NCBI GenBank assembly: GCA_964410485.1
Contig: CAYPHJ010000039.1
Span: 1 to 40,324, forward strand
From: CAYPHJ01 sp964410485
Lineage (GTDB): Bacteria; Desulfobacterota; Binatia; UBA9968
Reading direction: 5' to 3'
DNA: 40,324 bases
Every line of letters starts with the position of its first letter. Within the stretch, counting starts at the first letter, position 1. The notes under the pieces were generated by a model that searched no databases, was not told where the DNA came from, and saw nothing but the letters and a program-made list of their open reading frames with translations. Below are positions 1 to 8,480 of this stretch, piece after piece. The position numbers and the translations under genes were made by a program.

Positions 1-54
1 CGTTCATGCTGAGGTTCTCGAAGCATTCCTAATCTTTTTTCAGCAACCTGCTAG
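1..54. repeat. Partial copy of a CTAG-ended palindromic element, cut by the window edge
   Basis: The segment ends in TTTTCAGCAACCTGCTAG. This is the inverted match of the start of the complete element at 19841-19934. The inner part (about 1-28, GTTCATGCTGAGG then TTCTCGAAGCATTC) also matches 19867-19893 in reverse complement. It lies 10 bp beyond the stop codon of the flavoprotein gene at 65, as the complete copy lies 3 bp beyond the histidine kinase stop. A role as a 3'-end hairpin is an inference. Confidence 0.7.
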
Positions 55-64
55 ACTTGATTCA

Positions 65-1795
65 TCAGTATTTTCTTTCCTCCGGCAGCCAGCGCGTGAT
101 CGTCACCGGTAGGTATTCGATCTTCGGCCCTTGCGACGTACGGTACGCCAAGGTGTGCTTCAGAAAGTTCTGGTCATCACGCTTTGCAAAGTCGGTGCGC
201 GTGTGGGAGCCCCTTGACTCCCTGCGGTTCAAGGCTGAATGTGCGACCGTCTCGGCCACGTCGAGCATAAAATCGAGCTCCAGGGCGGCGATCAGCTGGG
301 TATTAAATATGTTGCCCTTGTCCTCGATCGTGATGTTGGAAAAACGCTCACGAAGCTCTCTCAGAATATTGCAGGTCTTTTTCAAATCTTCTTCGCTGCG
401 ATAGATCCCGGCTCCCTCCTCCATTGCTTTCTGCATCTGCTCGCGGATGGTGGCGATGCGCTCCTTGCCGCTTGTCTTCTCCAGAAACTGGCGGTCGAGA
501 CGTTGCTGTTCGTCTTTGGCAAGCGCGGACAGTGGATTGTTCGCGGGGGATGTCTGCGTGGCGGCATACTGCGCGGCGGCTCGGCCGGCGCGCGCGCCAA
601 AGACCAAACACTCGGTGAGGGAATTAGATCCCAGACGATTAGCCCCGTTGATCGAGACGCACGCGGTCTCACCGGCGGCGTAGAGTCCCTCCAGAGGCGT
701 TTTGGCATTGATGTCCGTATGGATCCCGCCCATCATGTAATGGACCACCGGGCGAACCGGTATGGGCTCGTAGACCGGATCGATACCCACATACTTGTGC
801 GCCAGTTCACGCACGAAAGGAATTTTCTTATTGATCTTTTCCTCTCCAAGATGACGCAGATCGAGGTGGACATAGTGGCCGTAAGGACCATCGAAAGTGC
901 GCCCTTTGTAAAACTCCTGCATGTGGCAGCGCGAGAGGATATCGCGCGGGCCGAGCTCCATCTTGCGGTGGACCGGTTCGTCCGTTGGGGGCCCGAGGCC
1001 GTAATCCTGTAGGTATCGGTAGCCCTCCTTATTTTTCAGCCATCCGCCTTCGCCGCGCGAGGCCTCTGTGATAAGGATACCGGTTCCCGGCAGGCCTGTA
1101 GGGTGATACTGGACAAATTCCATGTCTTTGAGCGGGACGCCAGCTCGGTACGCGAGGGCCATTCCGTCGCCGGTCTTGATCGCGGCGTTGGTGGTGAACG
1201 GAAAGATACGCCCGCCGCCGCCCGTGCACAGGATGACGGCCTTTCCGGCAAGGACTTCCACCTGACCGTTGTAAATATTGATTGCGGTCACTCCCCGGAC
1301 TTTTCCATCATCGGCCAGGAGCGATGTCGCATAGAATTCGTCGTAGCGGAGAATGTTGTCGTATTTGAGGGAGGTCTGAAACAGCGCATGAAGCATGTGA
1401 AAGCCAGTCTTGTCGGCGGCGAATACGGTGCGGTCGACGCTCATCCCTCCAAAAGCCCGCACACTGACGCGCCCATCAGTGTCCCGGCTCCAAGGACAAC
1501 CCCAGTGCTCCAGCTGGATCAGTTCACCGGGAGCCTCTCTGATAAAGGCCTCCACCGCGTCCTGATCGGCGAGGAAGTCAGCGCCGAAGATGGTATCCTT
1601 GGCGTGGAGATCCAAATTGTCGTAGTCGCGCAAGACTGCGGCCGTGCCGCCCTCGGCCGATACCGTATGGCTGCGCATGGGATAGACTTTTGACACAAGG
1701 GCGATCGAGAGTTTACTGGATTGTTCCGCGGCAGCTATGGCGGCTCGCAGGCCTGCTCCGCCTCCGCCTACAAGAATAATGTCATGCGTTAACAT
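65..1795 (-). CDS. frdA: Fumarate reductase / succinate dehydrogenase flavoprotein subunit (FrdA/SdhA)
   Basis: This is the catalytic FAD subunit interconverting succinate and fumarate at the membrane, normally with an Fe-S subunit and a membrane anchor. The N-terminus has the Rossmann motif GGGGAGLRAA (residues 10-19). MRSHTVSAEGG contains His43, the usual covalent FAD attachment site. Active-site segments QYHPTGLPG, TEASRGEGG and the HYMMGGI region are intact, as is the C-terminal RESRGSHTRTDF motif. At 576 aa it is close to E. coli FrdA (602 aa), and its motifs resemble FrdA more than SdhA as I recall them. Start ATG at 1795; the Shine-Dalgarno is weak. No Fe-S or anchor subunit is visible: only 64 bases lie downstream, and upstream is a broken remnant and then fumC. 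The neighbouring fumC supports a fumarate/succinate role. Direction of the reaction cannot be read from the sequence. Confidence 0.93.
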   Translation of the reverse strand: MLTHDIILVGGGGAGLRAAIAAAEQSSKLSIALVSKVYPMRSHTVSAEGGTAAVLRDYDNLDLHAKDTIFGADFLADQDAVEAFIREAPGELIQLEHWGCPWSRDTDGRVSVRAFGGMSVDRTVFAADKTGFHMLHALFQTSLKYDNILRYDEFYATSLLADDGKVRGVTAINIYNGQVEVLAGKAVILCTGGGGRIFPFTTNAAIKTGDGMALAYRAGVPLKDMEFVQYHPTGLPGTGILITEASRGEGGWLKNKEGYRYLQDYGLGPPTDEPVHRKMELGPRDILSRCHMQEFYKGRTFDGPYGHYVHLDLRHLGEEKINKKIPFVRELAHKYVGIDPVYEPIPVRPVVHYMMGGIHTDINAKTPLEGLYAAGETACVSINGANRLGSNSLTECLVFGARAGRAAAQYAATQTSPANNPLSALAKDEQQRLDRQFLEKTSGKERIATIREQMQKAMEEGAGIYRSEEDLKKTCNILRELRERFSNITIEDKGNIFNTQLIAALELDFMLDVAETVAHSALNRRESRGSHTRTDFAKRDDQNFLKHTLAYRTSQGPKIEYLPVTITRWLPEERKY

Positions 1796-1828
1796 GGTTG
1801 CTTTCTAGAGAGTAAGAAAGAGATCAGC

Positions 1829-2096
1829 TCAAGTAGATTTTTTGACGATTTGGTATCCAAGTTCTTGGATCGCAGAGAGGATATCGGCGACCGCGGTCAG
1901 GTCCTGGATCTCGGCGTGACCCGCTCGGATCTTTACCGCGTAGTTGTAACCATAGGGGTGCTTCTCCTTGCGGAACTTGATGATTTCCTGCGCCAAAAGA
2001 ACAGGATTGATCCGAGGCCCCCGCGCGTTTTGCCGCGATGGCGGCTCTCAAGTCCGAGGCGCCGCCGCCAATGACCAGTACATCAAATTCTCGCAT
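1829..2096 (-). pseudogene. Frameshifted or chimeric remnant beginning with a flavoprotein FAD-binding N-terminus
   Basis: From ATG 2096 the frame encodes MREFDVLVIGGGAS then DLRAAIAAKRAGAS, a typical FAD-binding Rossmann start (with D where G is usual). After about 28 residues this frame becomes low-complexity and Arg/Pro-rich. Another frame then gives a coherent stretch from about 2008 down to TGA at 1829, with NPVLLAQEIIKFRKEKHPY early and ending ILSAIQELGYQIVKKST. The whole is only about 90 codons, while flavoproteins of this kind exceed 500. It looks like a deletion remnant or a fusion of two gene ends, 33 bp upstream of the intact FrdA start. I do not recognise the C-terminal piece. An assembly error is possible but would not explain the missing length. 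Confidence 0.55.
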
Positions 2097-2287
2097 TTCA
2101 GTATCGCTGTTGTTGAGATTCCCCGGTTTACTGAGATGGCTGAAGTATCAGCTTTTCGGAGCATGAACGGGTTCTTAGGATATCATTTTAGATTCCTTGA
2201 CCCTATAACAGATGGCTATCCGAGCGTCAATGGCGCCATTAAAACCCGCGAATCTCAGATTCCCCACACCCCGCTCGGGTTTGACTC

Positions 2288-2347
2288 GCGCAAAGACGTC
2301 AAGACGCCAAGTTTTAGAAAAATCTTTTTCTTTGCCGCCTTGGCGCG
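2288..2347. repeat. CGCAAAGG-family inverted repeat pair (short spacer)
   Basis: The left arm GCGCAAAGACGTCAAGACGC and right arm CTTTGCCGCCTTGGCGCG face each other across about 20 bases. The same family occurs at 25327-25486, 37511-37603 and around the GxxExxY gene at 38010-38450. It sits in the gap downstream of fumC. I see nothing else in 2097-2388. Confidence 0.6.
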
Positions 2348-2388
2348 AAAACTCTTTTCTCTGTGTCCTCGGTCTCGCTGCCCGATCG

Positions 2389-3798
2389 TCAAGCCTTCTC
2401 CGGGATTCCCGGTTCAGTCATCCGCCAGGGGTCCAGGATCTTGTTAAGCTTCTCTTCCGGCAGGACGTTGTATTCCCTACAGACCTGCCGGACCGTCTTG
2501 CCGGTCGCGAAGGATTCCTTGGCTATTTTGGCTGCAGCATCATAGCCGATCACAGGGGCGAGCGCGGTCACCATCGCAAGGCTTTTTTCGATCATCTCCT
2601 CGCACCGTTCCTTATTGGCTTCGATGCCGACCGCGCACTTCTCCGTGAAGGCGTCGACGACGCTAGCGCTAAAGGTAATGGCTTCAAGGAGACGAAGCGC
2701 CATGACGGGCATCATCACGTTAAGCTCGAAATTTCCCGCCTGGCCGCAGATCGTGATCGTCGCATCGCACCCGATGATGTGGGCGGCGACTTGCAGCACG
2801 GACTCACACATCACCGGGTTCACTTTTCCAGGCATAATGGAAGATCCCGGTTGGGTGTCCGGCAGGCCGATCTCGCCAATGCCACATCGTGGCCCGGAGG
2901 ACAGCCAACGTAGATCGTTGGCGATCTTGGTCAGGCTCACGGCCAAAGTCTTTAGGCTCCCGCTCACCTGAACAACGGCGTCCTTCGCCGCTTGCGCCTC
3001 GAAATGGTTGCTTGCCTCACGGAAGGGGAGTTCGGTCATTTGAGAGATGATTTTGATGGTCTTGGAAGGAAACTCCGGATGAGTGTTGATGCCTGTTCCA
3101 ACCGCAGTTCCCCCCAGCGCGAGTTCCTCGAGCCCTGTGGAGGTCGTTCGAATTCGTTCGATGCTGAGCTCGATCTGCCGCGCATAGCCACCGAATTCCT
3201 GCCCCAGCCGGATCGGTGTGGCGTCGGCCAGGTGCGTGCGGCCGATCTTGACGATGCGGTCGAATTCTTTCGCCTTCTCCTCAAGCGATCGGTGCAGTTT
3301 CTGGAGAGCCGGAAGAAGCTCCTTCCGAATCGCTTCGAGGGACGATATATGGATCGCCGTCGGGATTACGTCGTTGCTCGACTGGCTCATGTTGACGTGA
3401 TCGTTGGGGTGGACCCCTTTGCTTGCTCGCTCTTTGCCCAGAAGTTCCAGCGCCCGGTTGGCGATCACTTCGTTGGCATTCATATTAGTGGACGTTCCGG
3501 AGCCGGTCTGGAAGATATCCACGACAAATTCCTTGTCTAGTTTACCTTCCATGACCTCCTTCGCCGCCGCGCGAATCACGTCAGCAATTTTCGAATCGAG
3601 GAGTCCCAACTCTTGGTTGACCGACGCGGCCGCGTATTTGACGATCGCTAGAGCGCGAATGAATCGAGGCGGGAATCCAATGCCGCTGATAGGAAAATTT
3701 TCCACAGCCCTTTGGGTCTGTGCGCCATAGTAGGCGTCCTTCGGGACCTTCACCTCGCCCATGGAATCCTTTTCAACGCGATATTCTTGCGTAGCCAT
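2389..3798 (-). CDS. fumC: Fumarate hydratase class II
   Basis: Iron-independent fumarase of the aspartase/fumarase superfamily, converting fumarate to malate in the TCA cycle; a cytoplasmic homotetramer in known members. The start ATG at 3798 (MATQEYRV) is preferred over the ATG two codons upstream because AGGAGG lies 8 nt before it. Length is 469 aa, close to the E. coli enzyme (467). Visible motifs: GSGTSTNMNANEV (99-111), SQSSNDVIPTA (138-148), GRTHLADATP with general-base His189, and the family signature GSSIMPGKVNP (318-328). The C-terminal small domain is present. It runs in the same direction as the frdA-type gene downstream; a broken remnant lies between them, and together they cover succinate-fumarate-malate. 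Nothing is odd in the coding sequence. Confidence 0.97.
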   Translation of the reverse strand: MATQEYRVEKDSMGEVKVPKDAYYGAQTQRAVENFPISGIGFPPRFIRALAIVKYAAASVNQELGLLDSKIADVIRAAAKEVMEGKLDKEFVVDIFQTGSGTSTNMNANEVIANRALELLGKERASKGVHPNDHVNMSQSSNDVIPTAIHISSLEAIRKELLPALQKLHRSLEEKAKEFDRIVKIGRTHLADATPIRLGQEFGGYARQIELSIERIRTTSTGLEELALGGTAVGTGINTHPEFPSKTIKIISQMTELPFREASNHFEAQAAKDAVVQVSGSLKTLAVSLTKIANDLRWLSSGPRCGIGEIGLPDTQPGSSIMPGKVNPVMCESVLQVAAHIIGCDATITICGQAGNFELNVMMPVMALRLLEAITFSASVVDAFTEKCAVGIEANKERCEEMIEKSLAMVTALAPVIGYDAAAKIAKESFATGKTVRQVCREYNVLPEEKLNKILDPWRMTEPGIPEKA

Positions 3799-3860
3799 GA
3801 TCATCTCCTCCTGCTACTTCTTTAGCGACTTATACGCCAAGAGGCAAAGGCCTGGTATGA

Positions 3861-3994
3861 CTCGCTTCGCTCAGGATCTCAGATTGCAAATTTCAGATCT
3901 CAGAAAACCCCGGTCCAACGGGGGCCTCGCGCGGCGCGAGGAAATAGATTTTGAAATCTAAAATCTGAGATTTGAGATGCCTCACGCAGCGAGG
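3861..3994. repeat. Composite inverted repeat with two GC-rich hairpins between divergent fumC and udg
   Basis: The outer arms CTCGCTTCGCTCAGGATCTC (3861-3880) and ATGCCTCACGCAGCGAG (about 3977-3993) are imperfect inverts. The next layer consists of AT-rich ATCTCAGATT / AATCTGAGATTTGAGAT tracts. The core holds two perfect hairpins: CCCCG-GTCCAA-CGGGG (3908-3923) and CCTCGCG-CGG-CGCGAGG (3925-3941). It lies between two divergently transcribed genes, so it may also hold promoters, but no clear -35/-10 pair was found. Confidence 0.6.
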
Positions 3995-4043
3995 ATGCAT
4001 CACATTTTCCTTTTGGCTGCCGCCTGTGTTAACAAGTAGCGGA

Positions 4044-4727
4044 ATGTCTTCGCTCGAGCGGCTGAACAAGACGATCGTGGCATGCACAAAATGTCCTCGG
4101 CTCGTACGCTGGCGCGAGCAAGCGGCCAAAGATCCGCCCCGGCGATATCAGGGAGAAGATTATTGGGCGAAACCGCTGCCAGGCTTTGGCGATCCCACGG
4201 CGCGACTTCTGGTGATCGGGCTAGCACCGGCTGCGCACGGCGGAAACCGAACCGGTCGTATCTTCACGGGTGACCGGAGCGGCGATTGGTTGTACAGCGC
4301 ACTGCACGATGCCGGGTTTGCCAATCAAGCCAGCTCCAAGCATCGCGATGATGGACTCAAGCTTATCGGCTGTTACATCACGGCCGCGGTGCGGTGCGCT
4401 CCGCCCGAGAACAAGCCCAGTCTCGAAGAATTCGCGCGTTGCCGGCCGTATTTGGTTCAGGAGCTGAAATGGTTCGGCGGGTTGCGGGTTGTCGTGGCGC
4501 TCGGCAAGATAGCTTTTGACGCGTTTTTGTCAGCATATCGTGAAAATGGTGGCATGATCCCAAAGCCGCGGCCGCAGTTTAGCCATGGCCAATCGGTGGT
4601 GTTGCCAGGCGGAGTCAGCCTGATGGCGTCCTATCACCCAAGCCAACAAAATACGTTTACCGGTAAGTTAACACGCGAAATGCTGCAGGAGGTTTTTGCT
4701 AAGGCGAGAGCGCTATGTGAAAAGTGA
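4044..4727 (+). CDS. Family 5 uracil-DNA glycosylase (UDGb type)
   Basis: Base-excision repair enzyme removing uracil (and in family 5 often other deaminated bases) from DNA. The start ATG 4044 (MSSLERLNKTIV) was chosen over an in-frame upstream start at 3972 because homology begins here and the upstream part overlaps the repeat. Length 227 aa. Cys14, Cys17, Cys118 and Cys133 match the usual 4Fe-4S ligands of families 4 and 5. The motif GLAPAAHGGNRTGR (59-72) and TGDRSGD are typical of family 5 rather than family 4, which has an acidic residue after GLAPG. The C-terminal motif HPSQQNTFTGKLT (198-210) is present. The stop codon is part of the heptamer array that follows. It stands alone on the plus strand, divergent from fumC. 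Confidence 0.93.
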   Translation: MSSLERLNKTIVACTKCPRLVRWREQAAKDPPRRYQGEDYWAKPLPGFGDPTARLLVIGLAPAAHGGNRTGRIFTGDRSGDWLYSALHDAGFANQASSKHRDDGLKLIGCYITAAVRCAPPENKPSLEEFARCRPYLVQELKWFGGLRVVVALGKIAFDAFLSAYRENGGMIPKPRPQFSHGQSVVLPGGVSLMASYHPSQQNTFTGKLTREMLQEVFAKARALCEK

Positions 4728-4792
4728 GCTGCGAGCCGTGAGCCGTCAGCCGTGAGCTGTGCAACTACTGCTCACTGCTTACTGCTCACTGC
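4725..4792. repeat. Heptanucleotide phased array running into an assembly gap
   Basis: From the stop codon of the glycosylase gene the sequence steps in 7-nt units (TGAGCTG, CGAGCCG, TGAGCCG, TCAGCCG, TGAGCTG). It then switches to ACTGCTC/ACTGCTT units, which resemble the inverse of the first set. After the N run, similar units ACTGCCT and ACTGCTC continue (4893-4914). The repeat probably caused the assembly break. Confidence 0.75.
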
Positions 4793-4892
4793 NNNNNNNN
4801 NNNNNNNNNNNNNNNNNNNNNNNNNNNNNNNNNNNNNNNNNNNNNNNNNNNNNNNNNNNNNNNNNNNNNNNNNNNNNNNNNNNNNNNNNNNN
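4793..4892. other. Assembly gap (100 N)
   Basis: Exactly 100 undetermined bases, flanked on both sides by the heptamer array. The true size is unknown. No gene needs to cross it. Confidence 0.99.
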
Positions 4893-4924
4893 ACTGCCTA
4901 CTGCCTACTGCTCAAGGGGGTCCC

Positions 4925-7831
4925 ATGCGATCAGATTATCACGAGGAGTACTGGGAGATAGCGTCCGAGCTACGCAAGCGGATTGCGGGAGAACTACGCT
5001 TCGATCGCATGTCGCGCCTGCTTTATTCTACAGACGCTTCGATCTACCAAATCGAACCCATTGGCGTCGTTGTTCCCCGTGACAAAGCCGATGTTGAGGC
5101 AGTCATCGAAATTGCCAACAAGCTCAACGTTCCGGTGTTGCCGCGTGGCGGAGGCACTTCCCTGGCGGGGCAAGCAGTGGGGCGCGCCATCGTTTTGGAC
5201 TTTTCCAAGTACATGCAGAAGGTCCTGGAGGTCAATCGGGAGGAACTCTGGTGTCGCGTGCAACCTGGACTGGTTCAAGATGAGCTGAACGCCCACGTCA
5301 GGCCCATGGGGCTTCAGTTTGGCCCCGACACCTCCACATCCAACCGGGCCACGATCGGCGGCATGATAGGCAACAATTCGGCTGGCGCTCACTCGCTTAC
5401 CTACGGTAAGACACTCGATCATGTTCTCGAGCTGACTGTTTTGCTGGCGGACGGCAGTGAGGCTGTGCTCAAGGATCTATCCGTGGCGGAGTTGGAGACA
5501 AGGGGCAGGCTCGAAGGCCTCGAGGGTCAAGCCTGTCGTGAGATCGCCAGAATTGCGCAGCAGCATAAGCGTGAAATCATGGCGCGCTATCCGAAAATCA
5601 TGCGGCGCGTCTCCGGCTACAACCTCGACGAATTCATCAAACCGCAGCCATTCAATCTGTCGCGCATCCTTGTCGGTTCCGAAGGAACGCTGGCAATTGT
5701 GGTCGAGGCGAAGATGCGCCTCGTGCCAAAGCCCAAATGGACGGCGCTCGATGTCATCCACTTCGACGACGATATCGCAGCGCTCGAGGCTTCGCAGGCG
5801 ATTTTAGAGACCCGACCCTATGCGCTCGAGTCAACGGATAAGATGATTCTTGATCTCGCCCGGGGAAATATCGAGCAGTCACGCCGGCTGGGCTTTGTCC
5901 AGGGCAACCCGAGTTCTCTTTTGATGGTGGAATACGCCGGCGACAACGAAGAAGACGTAAAGGAGCAAGTCTACAAACTCGAAGCAGTACGCAAAGCACA
6001 CGGCATCGGCTATGCCGCCACGCTGGCATTTAAACCCGAAGAGGTCAAAGCAATCTGGGGCGTGCGCAAAGCGGGTTTGGGTCTGCTACTCGGCACAAAA
6101 GGCGATAAAAAGCCCATTGCCTTTGTCGAGGACACCGCCGTGGAGCCGGCGAAGCTGCCAGAGTTCATCAAGCGTTTTCGCGCTATTATCAGTAGCCATG
6201 ACGCAATCGCCGGCTACTATGGGCATTGTTCGGTAGGATGCATGCATATTCGTCCGCTGATCAACCTAAAAGAGCAAAGCGAAGTCGGAAAAATGGTTTC
6301 TATCGCCGAACAGATTTCCGATCTGGTGCTGGAATTCAATGGGGCCATGTCGGGGGAACACGGAGACGGTCTGGCGCGCAGCCACTTTAACCGAAAACTC
6401 TTCGGCCCGTCGCTCTACGAGGCCTTTCGGCAGGTAAAGCGTGCCTTTGATCCGAAGAATCTCATGAACCCCGGGAAAATTGTCGGCGCTCCCGCAATGA
6501 CAGAGTCTTTACGCATCGGCCCGGGCTACAAAACCTGGCAACCGGAAACAACTCTTGATTTCACCGGCCAAGGTGGTTTTGCGGCGGCGATAGAGATGTG
6601 CAGCGGCATGGGTGAGTGCCGAAAAAAACTGGACGGTACCATGTGTCCTTCCTATATGGGGACACTGGACGAGGAGCATTCAACTCGCGGCCGAGCCAGC
6701 GCCTTGCGCGCGGTACTTTCGGGTAAGCTCGCCAAAGAGGAATTTACTGGAAAGCGACTGCAAGAGGTAATGGATCTTTGCCTGGAATGCAAAGCATGCA
6801 AGGCCGAGTGTCCCTCCAACGTGGACATGGCAAAACTGAAATACGAGTTTTTGGACCATTACCATCGGGTGAACGGACTGCCGCTGAGAAATCGCATTTT
6901 CGGGGGTATCGAAGGACTCAACCGCGTCGGCTCGCGCTTTGCACCGTTTTCCAACTGGATGGCCAATACGGTAGTGAATCGATGGCTTATCGACCTGCTC
7001 GCCGGAATCGACCGCCGCCGTCCGCTGCCGCAGTTTGCCGGCGAGCCTTTCGAGCAATGGTTTGGCAAGCACACGCCCGACGGCGACATGGCCAACGGTG
7101 AAGTGGTGCTGTTTCATGACACTTTCAACAATTTCAACACGCCCAATGTCGCTATTGCGGCAACGCGGTTTTTGGAACGCTCTGGCTACAGGGTATTACT
7201 GGTTGACAAAAAATGTTGTGGCCGGCCGATGATCTCGAAGGGTATGTTGGGGGCGGCGAAAGAAAATGCCGCCTGGAACGTCGAGCGGCTCGCTTCTTAT
7301 GTGGATAAGGGCGTTGCGATTATCGGTTTGGAACCCTCTTGCTTGCTGACGCTGCGTGACGAATACCCGGAGTTTGTGCGCGATGAGGCGGCCGAGCGGG
7401 TGGCTGAGAGCGCATTTTTGTTCGAGGAGTTCGTGTTGCGGGAACAAAGGGCGGGGAGGTTATCTCTCGATCTTGCGACCAGACCGACGAACGGGACTAG
7501 TCGTAAAGCGTTGCTGCACGGCCACTGTCATCAGAAAGCGCTGGTCGGGACTGCTCCGACTACGGCGGTGCTGAAATCGGCTGGTTTTCAGGTGAGTGAA
7601 GTCGATTCGGGTTGCTGCGGCATGGCGGGATCGTTTGGATTTGAGAAGGAGCACTACGATCTGTCGGTTACAATCGGCAACCGCCGGCTTGCGCCGGCGG
7701 TCAAGGCGGCGGGCTCCGATGTGGAAATTGTGGCTCCGGGGATCTCTTGCCGCCAGCAGATCAAGCATCTCACCCAGCGCAATGCCAAGCATCCCGCCGA
7801 GCTGTTGTGGGAAGCAGTGAGCGGTAGCTAA
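4925..7831 (+). CDS. FAD-linked D-2-hydroxyacid dehydrogenase fused to an Fe-S/CCG domain (YdiJ/GlcD-GlcF type)
   Basis: Flavo-iron-sulfur dehydrogenase that likely oxidises a D-2-hydroxyacid (lactate, glycolate or 2-hydroxyglutarate) and passes electrons to the membrane pool. Domains in order: FAD-binding PCMH fold (about 30-270, with PRGGGTSLAGQAVG and the NSAGAHS loop); FAD-oxidase C-terminal domain to about 530 (SGEHGDGLARSHFNRKLFG); ferredoxin-like cluster segments MCSGMGEC (from 558) and CLECKACKAECP (from about 619); then two CCG domains (KKCCGRPM about 762, GHCHQKAL about 865, DSGCCGMAGSFGFE about 895). At 968 aa it matches the one-chain YdiJ architecture (E. coli YdiJ about 1018 aa) rather than split GlcD and GlcF. 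AAGGGGG precedes the ATG with good spacing. The substrate is not determined by the sequence. Confidence 0.92.
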   Translation: MRSDYHEEYWEIASELRKRIAGELRFDRMSRLLYSTDASIYQIEPIGVVVPRDKADVEAVIEIANKLNVPVLPRGGGTSLAGQAVGRAIVLDFSKYMQKVLEVNREELWCRVQPGLVQDELNAHVRPMGLQFGPDTSTSNRATIGGMIGNNSAGAHSLTYGKTLDHVLELTVLLADGSEAVLKDLSVAELETRGRLEGLEGQACREIARIAQQHKREIMARYPKIMRRVSGYNLDEFIKPQPFNLSRILVGSEGTLAIVVEAKMRLVPKPKWTALDVIHFDDDIAALEASQAILETRPYALESTDKMILDLARGNIEQSRRLGFVQGNPSSLLMVEYAGDNEEDVKEQVYKLEAVRKAHGIGYAATLAFKPEEVKAIWGVRKAGLGLLLGTKGDKKPIAFVEDTAVEPAKLPEFIKRFRAIISSHDAIAGYYGHCSVGCMHIRPLINLKEQSEVGKMVSIAEQISDLVLEFNGAMSGEHGDGLARSHFNRKLFGPSLYEAFRQVKRAFDPKNLMNPGKIVGAPAMTESLRIGPGYKTWQPETTLDFTGQGGFAAAIEMCSGMGECRKKLDGTMCPSYMGTLDEEHSTRGRASALRAVLSGKLAKEEFTGKRLQEVMDLCLECKACKAECPSNVDMAKLKYEFLDHYHRVNGLPLRNRIFGGIEGLNRVGSRFAPFSNWMANTVVNRWLIDLLAGIDRRRPLPQFAGEPFEQWFGKHTPDGDMANGEVVLFHDTFNNFNTPNVAIAATRFLERSGYRVLLVDKKCCGRPMISKGMLGAAKENAAWNVERLASYVDKGVAIIGLEPSCLLTLRDEYPEFVRDEAAERVAESAFLFEEFVLREQRAGRLSLDLATRPTNGTSRKALLHGHCHQKALVGTAPTTAVLKSAGFQVSEVDSGCCGMAGSFGFEKEHYDLSVTIGNRRLAPAVKAAGSDVEIVAPGISCRQQIKHLTQRNAKHPAELLWEAVSGS

Positions 7832-7850
7832 CGCCGGCTGTTGCCGGCTT

Positions 7851-7934
7851 TGTTCAAGCCGTTCAAGCGGTTCAAAACGTTCAAGAAGTTTTGGACGGTT
7901 GGAACGGCTGGAACGATTGGAACGGTTGGAACTG
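7851..7934. repeat. Nine-nucleotide phased array, left arm GTTCAA, right arm TTGGAAC
   Basis: The unit is 9 nt: GTTCAAGCC, GTTCAAGCG, GTTCAAAAC, GTTCAAGAA. The phase is kept while the sense flips to GGTTGGAAC, GGCTGGAAC, GATTGGAAC and GGTTGGAAC. The two halves can pair as one long imperfect hairpin. Related arrays lie at 9751-10000, 11932-12019 and 14138-14209. A small GCCGGC-TGTT-GCCGGC inverted repeat (7833-7848) stands just after the dehydrogenase stop and could act as a weak terminator. Confidence 0.85.
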
Positions 7935-7936
7935 GA

Positions 7937-7956
7937 GAGGCGACAACTGTCGCCTC
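7937..7956. repeat. Perfect short hairpin next to the 9-nt array
   Basis: GAGGCGAC (7937-7944), loop AACT, GTCGCCTC (7949-7956): a perfect 8-bp stem, 10 bp before the start codon of the next gene. It could hide or shape the translation start. No run of T follows, so it is not a classical terminator. Confidence 0.7.
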
Positions 7957-7965
7957 GACTAACAA

Positions 7966-8475
7966 ATGGAATCTATAGTTGAGCAGGCCAGACGCAAGCT
8001 CGCTGTCTGGTTGGAGAATCACCGTCACATAGTCCTCTACGACGAGGCGAATGCAGCCCTGCTGGACGTGTCATCGGGCAAGAGTACACGGCTGCTTTGG
8101 GCCAGGTTACAAGCGTTCGAGGAAAAAATACATCCGGAAACCGGGGACACTTATCTGGTGTTTCTATTTGACGATGGCGGGCAGTTGGCTCTGGTGGATC
8201 CCGGGGGAGTGGCATTTGCGCCTTCGATTGAAAACAGCGGGCCTTTGCAAAATGTTCCTGCGGTTGTTTGTCTGAGGGATTTTTTCACGCTCAAAGCGCG
8301 GGTTGATCACTACCTGTACGAGCACCCGGACGAGCCGCCGCCGCGGGAGACGCTAGATATGGTCATGGCTTGCGTCGCGATACTGGATGGCGCCCGAGCG
8401 GTGGGATTCGATATCGGCGATCTGGAAGAAGCGCTGGAGACCTCGCTGCGGGAGATCGAGAGGAGAGCCGCGTAA
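7966..8475 (+). CDS. Conserved-looking hypothetical protein (169 aa)
   Basis: Function not recognised. The 169-aa product is soluble (no signal peptide or membrane segment) and acidic overall. An N-terminal half has alternating beta-like stretches (HRHIVLYDEANAALLDV, TYLVFLFDDGGQLALVDPGG). The C-terminal half is helical (FFTLKARVDHYLYEH, ending EALETSLREIERRAA). Codon use looks like that of its neighbours. It ends 5 bp before the threonine synthase start, so the two are probably co-transcribed. Upstream lies the 9-nt array and a perfect hairpin, and no clear Shine-Dalgarno is seen before ATG 7966. The tight spacing suggests a partner or regulator role, but nothing in the sequence proves it. 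Confidence 0.75.
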   Translation: MESIVEQARRKLAVWLENHRHIVLYDEANAALLDVSSGKSTRLLWARLQAFEEKIHPETGDTYLVFLFDDGGQLALVDPGGVAFAPSIENSGPLQNVPAVVCLRDFFTLKARVDHYLYEHPDEPPPRETLDMVMACVAILDGARAVGFDIGDLEEALETSLREIERRAA

Positions 8476-8480
8476 TCATT

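Noticed and set aside
239..1012. Long plus-strand frame opposite the FrdA-type gene (also 1103-1693)
   Set aside because: Lies wholly inside a gene with clear family motifs; the translation shows no recognisable pattern.
7833..7848. GCCGGC inverted repeat as a firm intrinsic terminator
   Set aside because: The stem is short and followed by only three T; listed only as a possible weak site.
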